Source of the DNA: a bacterium
GTDB lineage: Bacteria; Gemmatimonadota; Gemmatimonadetes; Longimicrobiales; RSA9
Direction: 5' to 3'
DNA length: 64,000 bases
Assembly: GCA_003242735.1 (NCBI GenBank)
Contig: QGVH01000005.1
Coordinates: 62,001-126,000, forward strand
The notes beneath the pieces were generated by a model that ran no database searches, had not been told where the DNA came from, and was given only the letters and a program-made list of their open reading frames with translations. The first letter of the stretch is position 1. The number at the start of each line of letters is the position of its first letter. The position numbers were made by a program, and so were the translations under genes. Positions 56,558-64,000 of this stretch are shown in pieces.

Positions 56558-56598
56558 TCAAGATACTCCATTGTAGAGTAAGTGGGACATCGAACCAA
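56550..56598. promoter_or_regulatory. Divergent overlapping promoters with MarR operator palindromes
   Basis: Plus strand: TTGACA (56551-56556), 17 nt, TAGAGT (56574-56579). Minus strand: TTGGTT (56598-56593), 17 nt, TACAAT (56575-56570). Two dyads overlap them: CTTGA-CAA-TCAAG (56550-56562) and TACTC-7-GAGTA (56564-56580). MarR binding here would block both promoters. Confidence 0.6.
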
Positions 56599-56718
56599 AC
56601 TACCCGGGCCCGGGCCCTGGCGGAAGACCTCCGCGCCTCCGCGGCGGCCGGCCGGGTTCCTGCGTCCGCCGTGGCCGGCCTGCCCGCCCCGCGGCGGCAA
56701 ACCCGAAAAGGGGGATGC

Positions 56719-57918
56719 ATGCGAGCACTGATCATTGGCGCCGGCATCGGCGGCCCCGCCGCGGCGGTGGCGCTCCAGCGCGCCGGCATCGAGCCCATCA
56801 TCTGCGAGGCGCGGGCCGCGACCGCCAGCTCGACAGGGCTCTTCCTCGGCCTGGGGATCAACGGCATGCACGTGTTGCGTGAGCTGGGCCTCCTGGACGA
56901 GGTCCTGAGCCGCGGCGCGGTCCCGACCCCCTGGCTGGAGTTCTTCAGCGCGACTGGCCGGCGCCTGGGCGCGGTGCCGATGGGCCGGCTGGATGAACGC
57001 ACGCCGAGCGTCACGCTCACGCGGAGCGCCCTCCAGGAGGCGCTGGTGGAGGCCGCGCGGGACCGGGGGATCACGATCCACCACGGCCGACGCTTCGTCG
57101 AGTACCGCGAAGCGACGAACGGCGTCGTGGCGCGGTTCGAGGACGGCGGCGAGATCGAGGCGGATCTGCTCGTCGCTGCGGACGGGATCCACTCCGCCGT
57201 GCGCCGCGCCGCGTTCCCGGACGCGCCCGCGCCCAGCTACGCGGGGCTGCTGAACCTCGGCGGGTTCGTACGGGATTCGGGTCTGCCGCCCACGCCGGAT
57301 GCGATGCGCATGGTCTGGGGGTGGCGCGCGTTCTTCGGCTACACCGTGCAGGAGAACGGCGAGGCCTGGTGGTTCGCGAACGTGGGAGAGGCGCGCGCGC
57401 CCCGGCGCGGGGAGCTGGAGGCAGTGTCCACGGAAGAGTGGCGACGACGTCTCCTCGCCCTCTTCGCGGACGACGCGCCGTTCATCGCCCGGCTGATCGA
57501 GGCGACGCCGGAGATCACCGCGACGTCCATCCACGACCTGCCGTCGCTCCCCGCGTGGCATCGCGGCCGCGTGGTTCTCATGGGCGACGCTGCGCACGCG
57601 GTCTCGCCGAGCTCCGGGCAGGGCGCCTCGCTCGCGCTCGAGGATGCGATCGTGCTGGCGAAGTGCCTGCGCGACGTCACGCCGGTCGAATCCGCGCTCG
57701 CGCGCTACGAGGCGCTGCGTCGGCCGCGCGCGGAGCGGATCGTGGCGGACGGCCGCCGCCGGGGCACGTACAAGGCGCTGCGGAGCCGCGCCGCGGTCCG
57801 GCTGCGCGACCTGGTCATGCCGCTCGCGCTGCGCGTCTTCGCCAACGGGCAGCGGCTGGCGTGGATCCACGACTACCGCGTGCGTTGGGACGAGCCGGTC
57901 ACGGGTCGGGCGGCGTGA
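56719..57918 (+). CDS. FAD-dependent aromatic-type monooxygenase
   Basis: Encodes 399 aa from ATG 56719 (GGGGG upstream; another ATG, out of frame, lies 4 nt before). Dinucleotide fold IIGAGIGGPAAAVALQRAGI, DG motif LLVAADGIHSAVRRA and GD motif VVLMGDAAHAVSPSSGQGA define class A flavin monooxygenases such as salicylate hydroxylase or TetX-like enzymes. It hydroxylates a small aromatic or antibiotic substrate with NAD(P)H and O2. Likely controlled by the divergent MarR gene, whose ligand may be the substrate. Confidence 0.9.
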   Translation: MRALIIGAGIGGPAAAVALQRAGIEPIICEARAATASSTGLFLGLGINGMHVLRELGLLDEVLSRGAVPTPWLEFFSATGRRLGAVPMGRLDERTPSVTLTRSALQEALVEAARDRGITIHHGRRFVEYREATNGVVARFEDGGEIEADLLVAADGIHSAVRRAAFPDAPAPSYAGLLNLGGFVRDSGLPPTPDAMRMVWGWRAFFGYTVQENGEAWWFANVGEARAPRRGELEAVSTEEWRRRLLALFADDAPFIARLIEATPEITATSIHDLPSLPAWHRGRVVLMGDAAHAVSPSSGQGASLALEDAIVLAKCLRDVTPVESALARYEALRRPRAERIVADGRRRGTYKALRSRAAVRLRDLVMPLALRVFANGQRLAWIHDYRVRWDEPVTGRAA

Positions 57919-58120
57919 CGGGCGGATCGCCTCGCCCGGGACGCAGTCCGGGAAGGCCCGGTGTCTCGCTCTGGGGAACGCGCGGCGCGGCGGTCGGTCG
58001 TGCTCGCCGGGGACGCTGCCGCCGCGCCCCTGGCGACCACGGCGCCGCGGCTTGCGTACGCCCGCCGCCGCTCGCACGTTTGCAGCGGCCATGGACTCTG
58101 ACAGCAACGCGAGGAAGGAC

Positions 58121-58543
58121 ATGAGCCACGAAGGCGGATCGAACGACGTCGCCCGTGCTCGCTCCGAAACGAAGGCCGCGGCCGTGGTCCGGCCGGCCGA
58201 TGCGGTGCCGATGCGCGAACTCCCCGTGGGCCGCGGCGCAGCGATGCAGGTGTTGCTCGGCCCGGACGAGGGCGCGCCGAACTTCGTGCTGCGACGCTTC
58301 CGCATGGAGCAGGGCGGCGGCATCCCCGCGCACACCAACGAGGTCGAGCACGAGCAGTACGTGCTCCGCGGGCGCGCGCGCATCACGATCGCGGGCGAGG
58401 TCCACGAGGTGGGGCCAGACGACACGCTGTACATCCCCGCCGGCACGCCGCACTCCTACGAGGTGATCGAGGGGCCGTTCGAGTTCATCTGCGTGGTGCC
58501 GAACGCGCCGGACCGGATGCGGGTGCTCGACGAATCCTGCTGA
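58121..58543 (+). CDS. Cupin-domain protein
   Basis: Encodes 140 aa from ATG 58121 with GAGGAAGGAC directly upstream; ATG 58091 would add ten residues. Cupin motif 1 is GGGIPAHTNEVEHEQYVLRG (second usual His replaced by Asn, EHE retained) and motif 2 is DDTLYIPAGTPHSYEVIEG. The metal-binding set is thus mostly conserved. Function undetermined: small cupins act as dioxygenases, isomerases or binding proteins. Confidence 0.85.
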   Translation: MSHEGGSNDVARARSETKAAAVVRPADAVPMRELPVGRGAAMQVLLGPDEGAPNFVLRRFRMEQGGGIPAHTNEVEHEQYVLRGRARITIAGEVHEVGPDDTLYIPAGTPHSYEVIEGPFEFICVVPNAPDRMRVLDESC

Positions 58544-58549
58544 TGCGAC

Positions 58550-58594
58550 GAGCCCCGGGGGCGGGCCCGACGAATCGTGCCTCCCCCGGGGCTC
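58550..58594. terminator. Bidirectional terminator hairpin
   Basis: GAGCCCCGGGGG (58550-58561) pairs with CCCCCGGGGCTC (58583-58594), a 12-bp perfect stem with a 21-nt loop, between the convergent cupin and DUF2911 genes. No T-run is present on either side. Confidence 0.6.
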
Positions 58595-58621
58595 CAGCCG
58601 GCCTCGTCCCGATCTGCCGCT

Positions 58622-59296
58622 TCAGCTCCCCGCGGTCCGTACCGGGAACGCGACCCGCGTCCTCTCCCACGCGATGACCATCTGCACCGCGCCGCCCTCC
58701 GCGGGCTCGAGGCCGATCGAGAGCCGCTCGACGTGGTCGGTCGTCTCCGGCGTGACGGTGAAGCTGCCGACGTCCTGCGCCCGAACGCCCTCGTTGATGG
58801 GGATGCCCCAGCGGTTGGCCGCGCGGTTCACGACGATCGTCCACTCGGCCTCGCCTGGGATCGCGTACAGCGAGTACGTGCCGGGCTCGACGCGCACCGT
58901 GCCGATCTCCGCGGGCACCGTCACATGGATCGTGGTCGCCTCGTTCGCGCCCAGGCGCCACGGCTGGCCGTACGGCACCAGCCCGCCGAAGATCTCACGG
59001 CCACGAGCCGACGGCGCGCTGTAGCACACCTTCACGACGCCATCGCCGAGCTGCGCGCTGGTGGAGTCCGGCGGGCTCGCCCGCGAGGCCAGCTCATCAC
59101 CGGACGCGTTCCAGGTGCAGGCGGGCGCGCCTGCCACATCCGCCGCCACCATGCCGGCCGCCTCCGACGGCGCGCTCTCCTCCGCCGCCGCGGCCTCGCC
59201 GCCAGCGTCTCCCTGCTGCCCGCAGGCCAGCGCCAGCACGCAGAACGACACCGTGAGACCGAATCCGAGTCCACGTGAAAGCCGCAGCGCTTCCAT
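58622..59296 (-). CDS. DUF2911 domain lipoprotein
   Basis: Encodes 224 aa. The signal peptide ends LALAC, giving a lipoprotein. The DUF2911 hallmark is present: YSAPSARGREIFGGLVPYGQ, WRLGANEATTIHV, PGTYSLYAIPGEAEWTIVVN. The linker after the lipid Cys is Ala/Glu-rich. Family function is unknown. It is divergent from the S9 peptidase, sharing 59297-59475 as control region. Confidence 0.85.
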   Translation of the reverse strand: MEALRLSRGLGFGLTVSFCVLALACGQQGDAGGEAAAAEESAPSEAAGMVAADVAGAPACTWNASGDELASRASPPDSTSAQLGDGVVKVCYSAPSARGREIFGGLVPYGQPWRLGANEATTIHVTVPAEIGTVRVEPGTYSLYAIPGEAEWTIVVNRAANRWGIPINEGVRAQDVGSFTVTPETTDHVERLSIGLEPAEGGAVQMVIAWERTRVAFPVRTAGS

Positions 59297-59475
59297 GAGT
59301 CGGTCCTCCCGTCGCTGGTTGCCTTACCTGTCGTACGCGGAACGGGGCAAGGTACGCGGCTCGGGCGAGGATGGGAAGGCTGCGGCGCAGTCACCCGTTC
59401 GCGGTGGCGCGGGGCCCGGCGCCACGCCAGATTGCGGGCCCGGGTTCCGGATCCAACCGCTTGCGAGGGAGTGTC

Positions 59476-61599
59476 ATGCCGATCTCCTGCCGTATCCACG
59501 TGATTCTGCTCGCCAGCGCGGTTTCACTGTCGCCGCTCGCGGTGCCGACGTCGCTGCACGCCGCCCTCCGGCAGGAGCCGCGTGCGCAAGCGGCGCAGCC
59601 TCGCCCGCTGGCCGCGCAGGACCTGTTCGCGCTGCGGCGCATCGGCTCGCCCGTCGTCAGCCCGGACGGCGAGTGGGTCGCCTACACGATCACCACGCTG
59701 CTCGAGAAGCAGGACCGCAGCGAGACGCGCATCTGGATGGCGCCCGCCGCCGGCGGCGAGGCGCTGCCGCTCACGGCGGAAGGGGTTTCGTCCTCCAGTC
59801 CGCAGTGGAGTCCGGATGGCCGCTGGCTCGGCTTCCTCTCCGCCCGCAACGGCGGCGAGACGCAGGTCTGGGTGCTCGACCGCCGTGGCGGCGAAGCGCA
59901 GCAGCTCACGGACGTGAAGCAGGGCGTGAGCGGATTCGTGTGGTCACCGGATGGCAAGCGGCTGGCGCTACTGATCCGTGATGCGGATGAGCAGGCGAAG
60001 GCGAGCGCGGATTCCGCCGCGGACCGCGACCGCCCGAAGCCCTGGGTCATCGACCGCATCCAGTTCAAGCGCGACGGCCAGGGTTACCTGGACCGCCGCC
60101 GCACGCACGTCTACGTCTTCGATGTTGCAACGAAGGCGCTGCGTCAGCTCACCTTCGGCGACTACGACGACTCCTCGCCCGTCTGGAGCCCGGACGGCCG
60201 CTGGATCGCCTTCGTGAGCAACCGCGACGCTGACCCGGACACCACCGTGAACACGGACGTGTGGGTCGTGCCGGTTCCGGAAACCATCGAGCCGGTGCCT
60301 GCCGGCGATGAGGCGAGCGCCGCCGGGGGCGTCACGCCGCGCCGGCTCACGACGTCGCCCGGCCGCGACCACTCGCCCACGTGGAGCCCTGACGGCCGCT
60401 GGATCGCGTATGTGACCGATGCGTCCACCACGCCGGCCGGGCTGGCCTACGGCATTACCGCGCTCGCGATGGTGAACGTCGACGGCGACCCGGCGCCGCG
60501 CCGGCTCGCGCGCGCCCTCGACCGCAGCGTCGCCTCTCCGCGCTTCACGCCGGACGGTCGCGGCGTTCTCGTCCTGCTACGCGACGAGGGTCGCCGCCCA
60601 CTCGTGCGTGTGGACATCGAGACGGACGAGGTCACGCCCGTGGTCGGCGGTGAGACGAGCGTCGGCGCGTACGACGTGAACGCGCACGGCGTCATCGCCG
60701 CGCTGGTGAGCGAGCCGCACGTGCCGGGCGAAGTGTTCGCGGGCCGGTTGGGCGGCGAGCTCCGCCGTATCACCAGCGTCAACGACTCGCTGATGGCGAC
60801 GCTGCGGCTCGGCGCCGTCGAGAAGACGCGCTTCCGCAGCAAGGACGGCACGCCGGTGGACGCGTTCATCGTCAAGCCGCCGGACTTCCGGCCCGGCGTG
60901 CGCTACCCCACCATCCTCTGGATCCACGGCGGGCCGACGGCGCAGCACGACTGGGGCTTCGATTTCACCGCACAGCTCTTCGCCGCGAACGGTTACGTCG
61001 TCGTGCTGACCAACTACCGCGGCTCCGACGGCTACGGCAGCGCGTTCGCCGAGGCCGTGTTCCGCCGCTGGGACGGCAAGCCGCTCGAGGACCTGCTCGC
61101 CGCCGTGGACCACGCCATCGCGATGGGCATCGCGGATCCGGACCGGCTGGGCGTCGGCGGCTGGTCGTTCGGCGGCATCATGACCAACATCATCATCACG
61201 AACACCACGCGCTTCAAGGCTGCGATGACCGGCGCGAGCGAGGTGCTCTACGCCTCCAACTACGGCCACGACCACTACCAGTGGCTGTGGGAGGTCGAGT
61301 ACGGCTTCCCCTGGCGGGATCCGCGGCTGTGGGAGCGCATCTCGCCGTTCTACAAGCTCGAGCGCATCCGCACGCCCACGCTGATCATGGGCGGCGAGAA
61401 GGACTGGAACGTGCCGATCATCAACTCGGAGCAGCTCTACCAGGGGCTGCGCCGGCTGGGGCGGACGACGCAGCTCGTCGTCTACCCGGGCGAGACGCAC
61501 AGCATCCGGCGTCCGTCGTTCCAGAAGGACCGCTACGAGCGCTGGCTCGCGTGGTTCGACAGGTACGTGAAGGGGACGGCTGCAGCGGCGGCGCAGTGA
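59476..61599 (+). CDS. Secreted S9-family prolyl oligopeptidase-like peptidase
   Basis: Encodes 707 aa from ATG 59476 (GAGGGAG upstream). The signal peptide is followed by a TolB-like propeller with repeated SPDG blocks (VVSPDGEWVAYTI, WSPDGRWLGFLSA, WSPDGRWIAFVSN, WSPDGRWIAYVTD). The C-terminal α/β-hydrolase has nucleophile Ser in GVGGWSFGGIMTN, acid in GGEKDWNVPI and His in PGETHSIRRP. Acylaminoacyl- or dipeptidyl-peptidase activity on extracellular oligopeptides is likely. Confidence 0.93.
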   Translation: MPISCRIHVILLASAVSLSPLAVPTSLHAALRQEPRAQAAQPRPLAAQDLFALRRIGSPVVSPDGEWVAYTITTLLEKQDRSETRIWMAPAAGGEALPLTAEGVSSSSPQWSPDGRWLGFLSARNGGETQVWVLDRRGGEAQQLTDVKQGVSGFVWSPDGKRLALLIRDADEQAKASADSAADRDRPKPWVIDRIQFKRDGQGYLDRRRTHVYVFDVATKALRQLTFGDYDDSSPVWSPDGRWIAFVSNRDADPDTTVNTDVWVVPVPETIEPVPAGDEASAAGGVTPRRLTTSPGRDHSPTWSPDGRWIAYVTDASTTPAGLAYGITALAMVNVDGDPAPRRLARALDRSVASPRFTPDGRGVLVLLRDEGRRPLVRVDIETDEVTPVVGGETSVGAYDVNAHGVIAALVSEPHVPGEVFAGRLGGELRRITSVNDSLMATLRLGAVEKTRFRSKDGTPVDAFIVKPPDFRPGVRYPTILWIHGGPTAQHDWGFDFTAQLFAANGYVVVLTNYRGSDGYGSAFAEAVFRRWDGKPLEDLLAAVDHAIAMGIADPDRLGVGGWSFGGIMTNIIITNTTRFKAAMTGASEVLYASNYGHDHYQWLWEVEYGFPWRDPRLWERISPFYKLERIRTPTLIMGGEKDWNVPIINSEQLYQGLRRLGRTTQLVVYPGETHSIRRPSFQKDRYERWLAWFDRYVKGTAAAAAQ

Positions 61600-61711
61600 G
61601 GCGTGTTGGTGGGGCCGGGGCGAGGGCGTGGGCGATGGGGAGGGACCCACCGTCGGGCTGAGAGGCCACCGATCGCCGTGAGGTCGTGCCCGCCGCGCTG
61701 CCTCGGGCGGC

Positions 61712-62086
61712 TCAGAGCAGCGCCACGCGAACGACCACGGCACTGATCACGACCGCGGCGAGGGCCGCCAGCACGGCCACGGCGTAGAGCAGCCGCGGAT
61801 CCACGCGCGCCGCCACGGCCGGCACCGCGTACGCCGCCGCGAGTACGGGAGCGCCGGCGGCGAGCGTGAACAGCGCGAGCAGCCTGCCCGCGGCCGTGAT
61901 GTATCCTTCGGTGGCCGCGACCTGGTTGCCCGCCGTCTCGGAGGCGAGCACCAGCGCGGCCAGGGCGAGGAGGCAGAGCGCGCCGATCGTGAGCCGCGAG
62001 AGGCCGCGCGCGCCGCTCCGCCGCCACACCCGCACCGCCATGGCGGGGAACACCAGGACTACGGCGATTTCGAGGAGGAAGAGCAT
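61712..62086 (-). CDS. Small integral membrane protein
   Basis: Encodes 124 aa with about four helices: MLFLLEIAVVLVFPAMAVRV, LTIGALCLLALAALVLASE, LLALFTLAAGAPVLAAAYAV and LLYAVAVLAALAAVVISAV. No family is recognised and no soluble domain exists. ATG 62086 has only a weak ribosome site; the frame extends upstream, but that part is compositional. Confidence 0.6.
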   Translation of the reverse strand: MLFLLEIAVVLVFPAMAVRVWRRSGARGLSRLTIGALCLLALAALVLASETAGNQVAATEGYITAAGRLLALFTLAAGAPVLAAAYAVPAVAARVDPRLLYAVAVLAALAAVVISAVVVRVALL

Positions 62087-62346
62087 CGGCTGCGGATTCG
62101 CACGTGTTCGGGAACGGAGGCGGGAACGCCCACGAGGACGTGCACGCCCTGCGTGCGCCCCACCCGCGGCTTCCCCCCGCGGCTCCCTCGCCGGGGGCGC
62201 GGGGATGGCGGCGGCCTTCCGGGCGGGAGGGCGGAGCGGGAGGGACGCCCCCGCCCGGACGGCGGGGCCAACGCGGGGCGGCCTCCCGGCCGGAACGGCG
62301 GAGCGCCAGGCCCCCTCGCCCGGGCGGCGGGGGCACGGTACCGAGC

Positions 62347-63402
62347 CTACCGGTACTCCTCCATCAACCGCTCCAGCGCCTCCGCCCCGGGGCACAGCTC
62401 CTCATAGGGCAGCTCGACCAGCGGCCGGTCCACCGTGCGGTTGATGGCGTGCATGTCCCTGGAGTCCGGCTGCACGTACAGCAGCCCCGTCGGCACCTCG
62501 CCCCGCTCCAGCACGCGCCGGACGTAGGCGTACGCGGCGTCCCGGTCCGTCGGGTCGTAGTCCTCCGCCACACGCCGGAACCGCACCACGCTGCCGTCGT
62601 GCATCGTCACGGCCATCACCGTGCCCGGCTCCGAATCCGCCGTGATCTCGCGCCGCACCGGCACGAAGTCGATGGGCGCCAGGTCCTCCATGTGCTGGCG
62701 CGTGTACCGGTAGCTCTTGGTCGAGCCCTCGTGGTCGTTGAACGTGACGCAGGGCGAGATCACGTCCACCAGCGCGAAGCCCTTGTGCGTGAGCGCGGCC
62801 TTGAGGATGGGCACCAGGTGCTTCTTGTCGCCCGAGAAGCTGCGCGCGACGAACGTCGCGCCCAGCGTGAGCGCCAGCAGCACCGGGTCGATCGGCGGCA
62901 ATTCGTTGACATCACCGCGCTTCGCCTTCGAGCCCACGTCCGCCGACGCGGAGAACTGGCCCTTGGTCAGGCCGTAGACGCCGTTGTTCTCGATGATGTA
63001 GCAGATGTCCAGGTTGCGGCGGATCGCGTGGCACATCTGCCCGAGGCCGATGGAGAGCGAGTCGCCGTCTCCCGAGACGCCGATGTAGACGAGGCTGCGG
63101 TTCGCCGCGTTGGCGCCGGTCGCAACGGCGGGCATGCGGCCGTGTACCGCGTTGAAGCCGTGGGACTGGCCGAGGAAGTACGCGGGCGTCTTGGACGAGC
63201 AGCCGATGCCGCTGAGCTTCGCGGCCCGGTGCGGCTCGATGTCCAGCTCGAAGAACGCCTGTACGATCGCTGCGGTGATGGAGTCGTGCCCACAGCCCGC
63301 GCAGAGCGTGGACATCGCGCCCTCGTAGTCGCGGCGCGTGAGCCCGAGCTTGTTGGTGGGCAGGCCGGGGTGCCGGACCGCTGGCTTGGCAATGGACGTC
63401 AT
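62347..63402 (-). CDS. korB: 2-oxoacid:ferredoxin oxidoreductase, β subunit
   Basis: Encodes 351 aa. TPP-binding region GVSGDGDSLSIGLGQ with NN of IIENNGVYGLTKGQFSASAD. Cysteines for the [4Fe-4S] cluster are in LCAGCGHDSI, GCSSK and SPCVTF. Paired with the α subunit by ATGA overlap (63399-63402). The two-subunit form converts 2-oxoglutarate (or pyruvate) plus CoA to acyl-CoA, CO2 and reduced ferredoxin, or the reverse. A GC hairpin lies just after the stop (62311-62333). Confidence 0.93.
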   Translation of the reverse strand: MTSIAKPAVRHPGLPTNKLGLTRRDYEGAMSTLCAGCGHDSITAAIVQAFFELDIEPHRAAKLSGIGCSSKTPAYFLGQSHGFNAVHGRMPAVATGANAANRSLVYIGVSGDGDSLSIGLGQMCHAIRRNLDICYIIENNGVYGLTKGQFSASADVGSKAKRGDVNELPPIDPVLLALTLGATFVARSFSGDKKHLVPILKAALTHKGFALVDVISPCVTFNDHEGSTKSYRYTRQHMEDLAPIDFVPVRREITADSEPGTVMAVTMHDGSVVRFRRVAEDYDPTDRDAAYAYVRRVLERGEVPTGLLYVQPDSRDMHAINRTVDRPLVELPYEELCPGAEALERLMEEYR

Positions 63403-64000
63403 GCCTTGACTCCTCCGAGCTGGCGCAACACGCCCTCGATCACGTGGTGGGCACTGAGCGGAAAGCCTCCGTAGTAGCGCACGGACGCGAGCCGCTCCGC
63501 CGGCACGCCGGTCTCGAGCAGCAGCAGCGAGCGGAGCTGCCCGTCCCGGTTCTGTTCGACGACGAAGTTCAGCTCGTGCTGGGCGAGGAATTCGGCCACC
63601 GCCTCGCCGAACGGGAAGCCACGTACGCGCATGTAGTCGAGTGCTATGCCCTCGTCGCGCAGCCGGTCCATGGCCTCGAGCACGGCGGCGCGGCCGCTCC
63701 CCACCGTCACGATCCCGAGCGAGGCGCCGTCGGTGCGGCGGATCTCCGGCTCCGGGACGGCGGCCGCCGCGTTCTTGATCTTCCGCGCGAGCCGCTCCAT
63801 GACCTCCATGTACTCGGCCGGGTCCTCCGTGTAGGCGCCGTACTTGTTGTGGCCCGAGCCGCGGGTGAAGTACGCACCCTTCGGGTGCACGCCGGGGAGC
63901 GTACGGGCCGCGATCCCGTCGCCGTCCACGTCCAGGTAGCGGTGGAACTTCTGGATCCGTTCCAGCGCGTCCGCGTCCAGCACCTTGCCGCGGTCGGGTC
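63399..64000 (-). CDS. korA: 2-oxoacid:ferredoxin oxidoreductase, α subunit (C-terminal part)
   Basis: Partial: about 199 residues remain, running off the right edge in frame. It contains DADALERIQKFHRYLDVDGD, the pyrimidine-domain interface GSGHNKYGAYTEDPAEYMEV and the C-terminal domain GIVTVGSGRAAVLEAMDRLR, FVVEQNRDGQLRSLL. The stop overlaps korB (ATGA), so the two are translationally coupled. Confidence 0.92.
   Translation of the reverse strand, partial: PDRGKVLDADALERIQKFHRYLDVDGDGIAARTLPGVHPKGAYFTRGSGHNKYGAYTEDPAEYMEVMERLARKIKNAAAAVPEPEIRRTDGASLGIVTVGSGRAAVLEAMDRLRDEGIALDYMRVRGFPFGEAVAEFLAQHELNFVVEQNRDGQLRSLLLLETGVPAERLASVRYYGGFPLSAHHVIEGVLRQLGGVKA

Noticed and set aside
62087..62346. 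Longer N-terminus of the small membrane protein
   Set aside because: The upstream part of the frame is Arg/Pro/Gly-rich and compositional; the first plausible start before the helices is ATG 62086.

Overview
The window is very GC-rich DNA (about 70 % or more by eye) from a Gram-negative bacterium. The cell has an outer membrane (TolC, a β-barrel protein ending in Phe, a LolA-fold protein, many lipobox lipoproteins). The gene stock is typical of Gemmatimonadota: LVIVD and 6-bladed β-propeller lipoproteins, long secreted M14 and S9 peptidases, a DUF2911 protein, an ADOP-type FtsX permease and a 2-oxoacid:ferredoxin oxidoreductase. The phylum assignment is an inference. No tRNA, rRNA, CRISPR array, prophage or insertion sequence was recognised.

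Layout. 0.3-3 kb: two convergent envelope lipoproteins. 3.2-8.6 kb: a tightly overlapping five-gene minus-strand operon encoding a LolA-fold protein, two FtsX-type ABC permeases, an ABC ATPase and an outer-membrane β-barrel, which together look like a complete envelope-spanning lipid or lipoprotein export route. 9.1-10 kb: a solitary AbiEi-type wHTH/DUF559 nuclease-fold protein with a perfect 10-bp inverted repeat against its start codon. 10-16.5 kb: small lipoproteins, a decayed ADOP permease and a secreted EEP-family hydrolase. 16.5-25.4 kb: a Spy-like periplasmic protein, then a six-gene operon (MacA-like adaptor, ABC ATPase, FtsX permease, TolC, histidine kinase, sigma-54-dependent regulator), a tripartite efflux pump with its own two-component system. 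25.8-37.9 kb: a DoxX-like membrane protein, FtsH, a phospholipase D-family enzyme, a PQQ-type sugar dehydrogenase, a K+/H+ antiporter, an M14 peptidase and a VOC protein. 38-43 kb: a phosphodiesterase, a REP-like repeat cluster, acyl-CoA thioesterase II and a sulfatase-fold protein that has lost its catalytic residues. 43-56 kb (mostly minus): a β-propeller lipoprotein and a relic of another, PBP1A, amidase, threonine ammonia-lyase, a sirtuin, a MATE exporter, a Gfo/Idh/MocA oxidoreductase, an aquaporin, a sugar-phosphate isomerase-like protein and a MarR regulator facing an FAD monooxygenase across a palindromic divergent promoter. 58-64 kb: a cupin, a DUF2911 lipoprotein, an S9 peptidase, a small membrane protein and the 2-oxoacid:ferredoxin oxidoreductase β and α subunits (α runs off the end).

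The most unusual items are the five-gene envelope export operon, the pseudo-sulfatase, the hexapeptide repeat in TolC, the paired intergenic elements around 16.6 and 17.7 kb, the 62-bp REP-like units near 40.3 kb, and the palindromic control sites at 9.1 and 56.55 kb. No single novel defence or biosynthetic island was evident.
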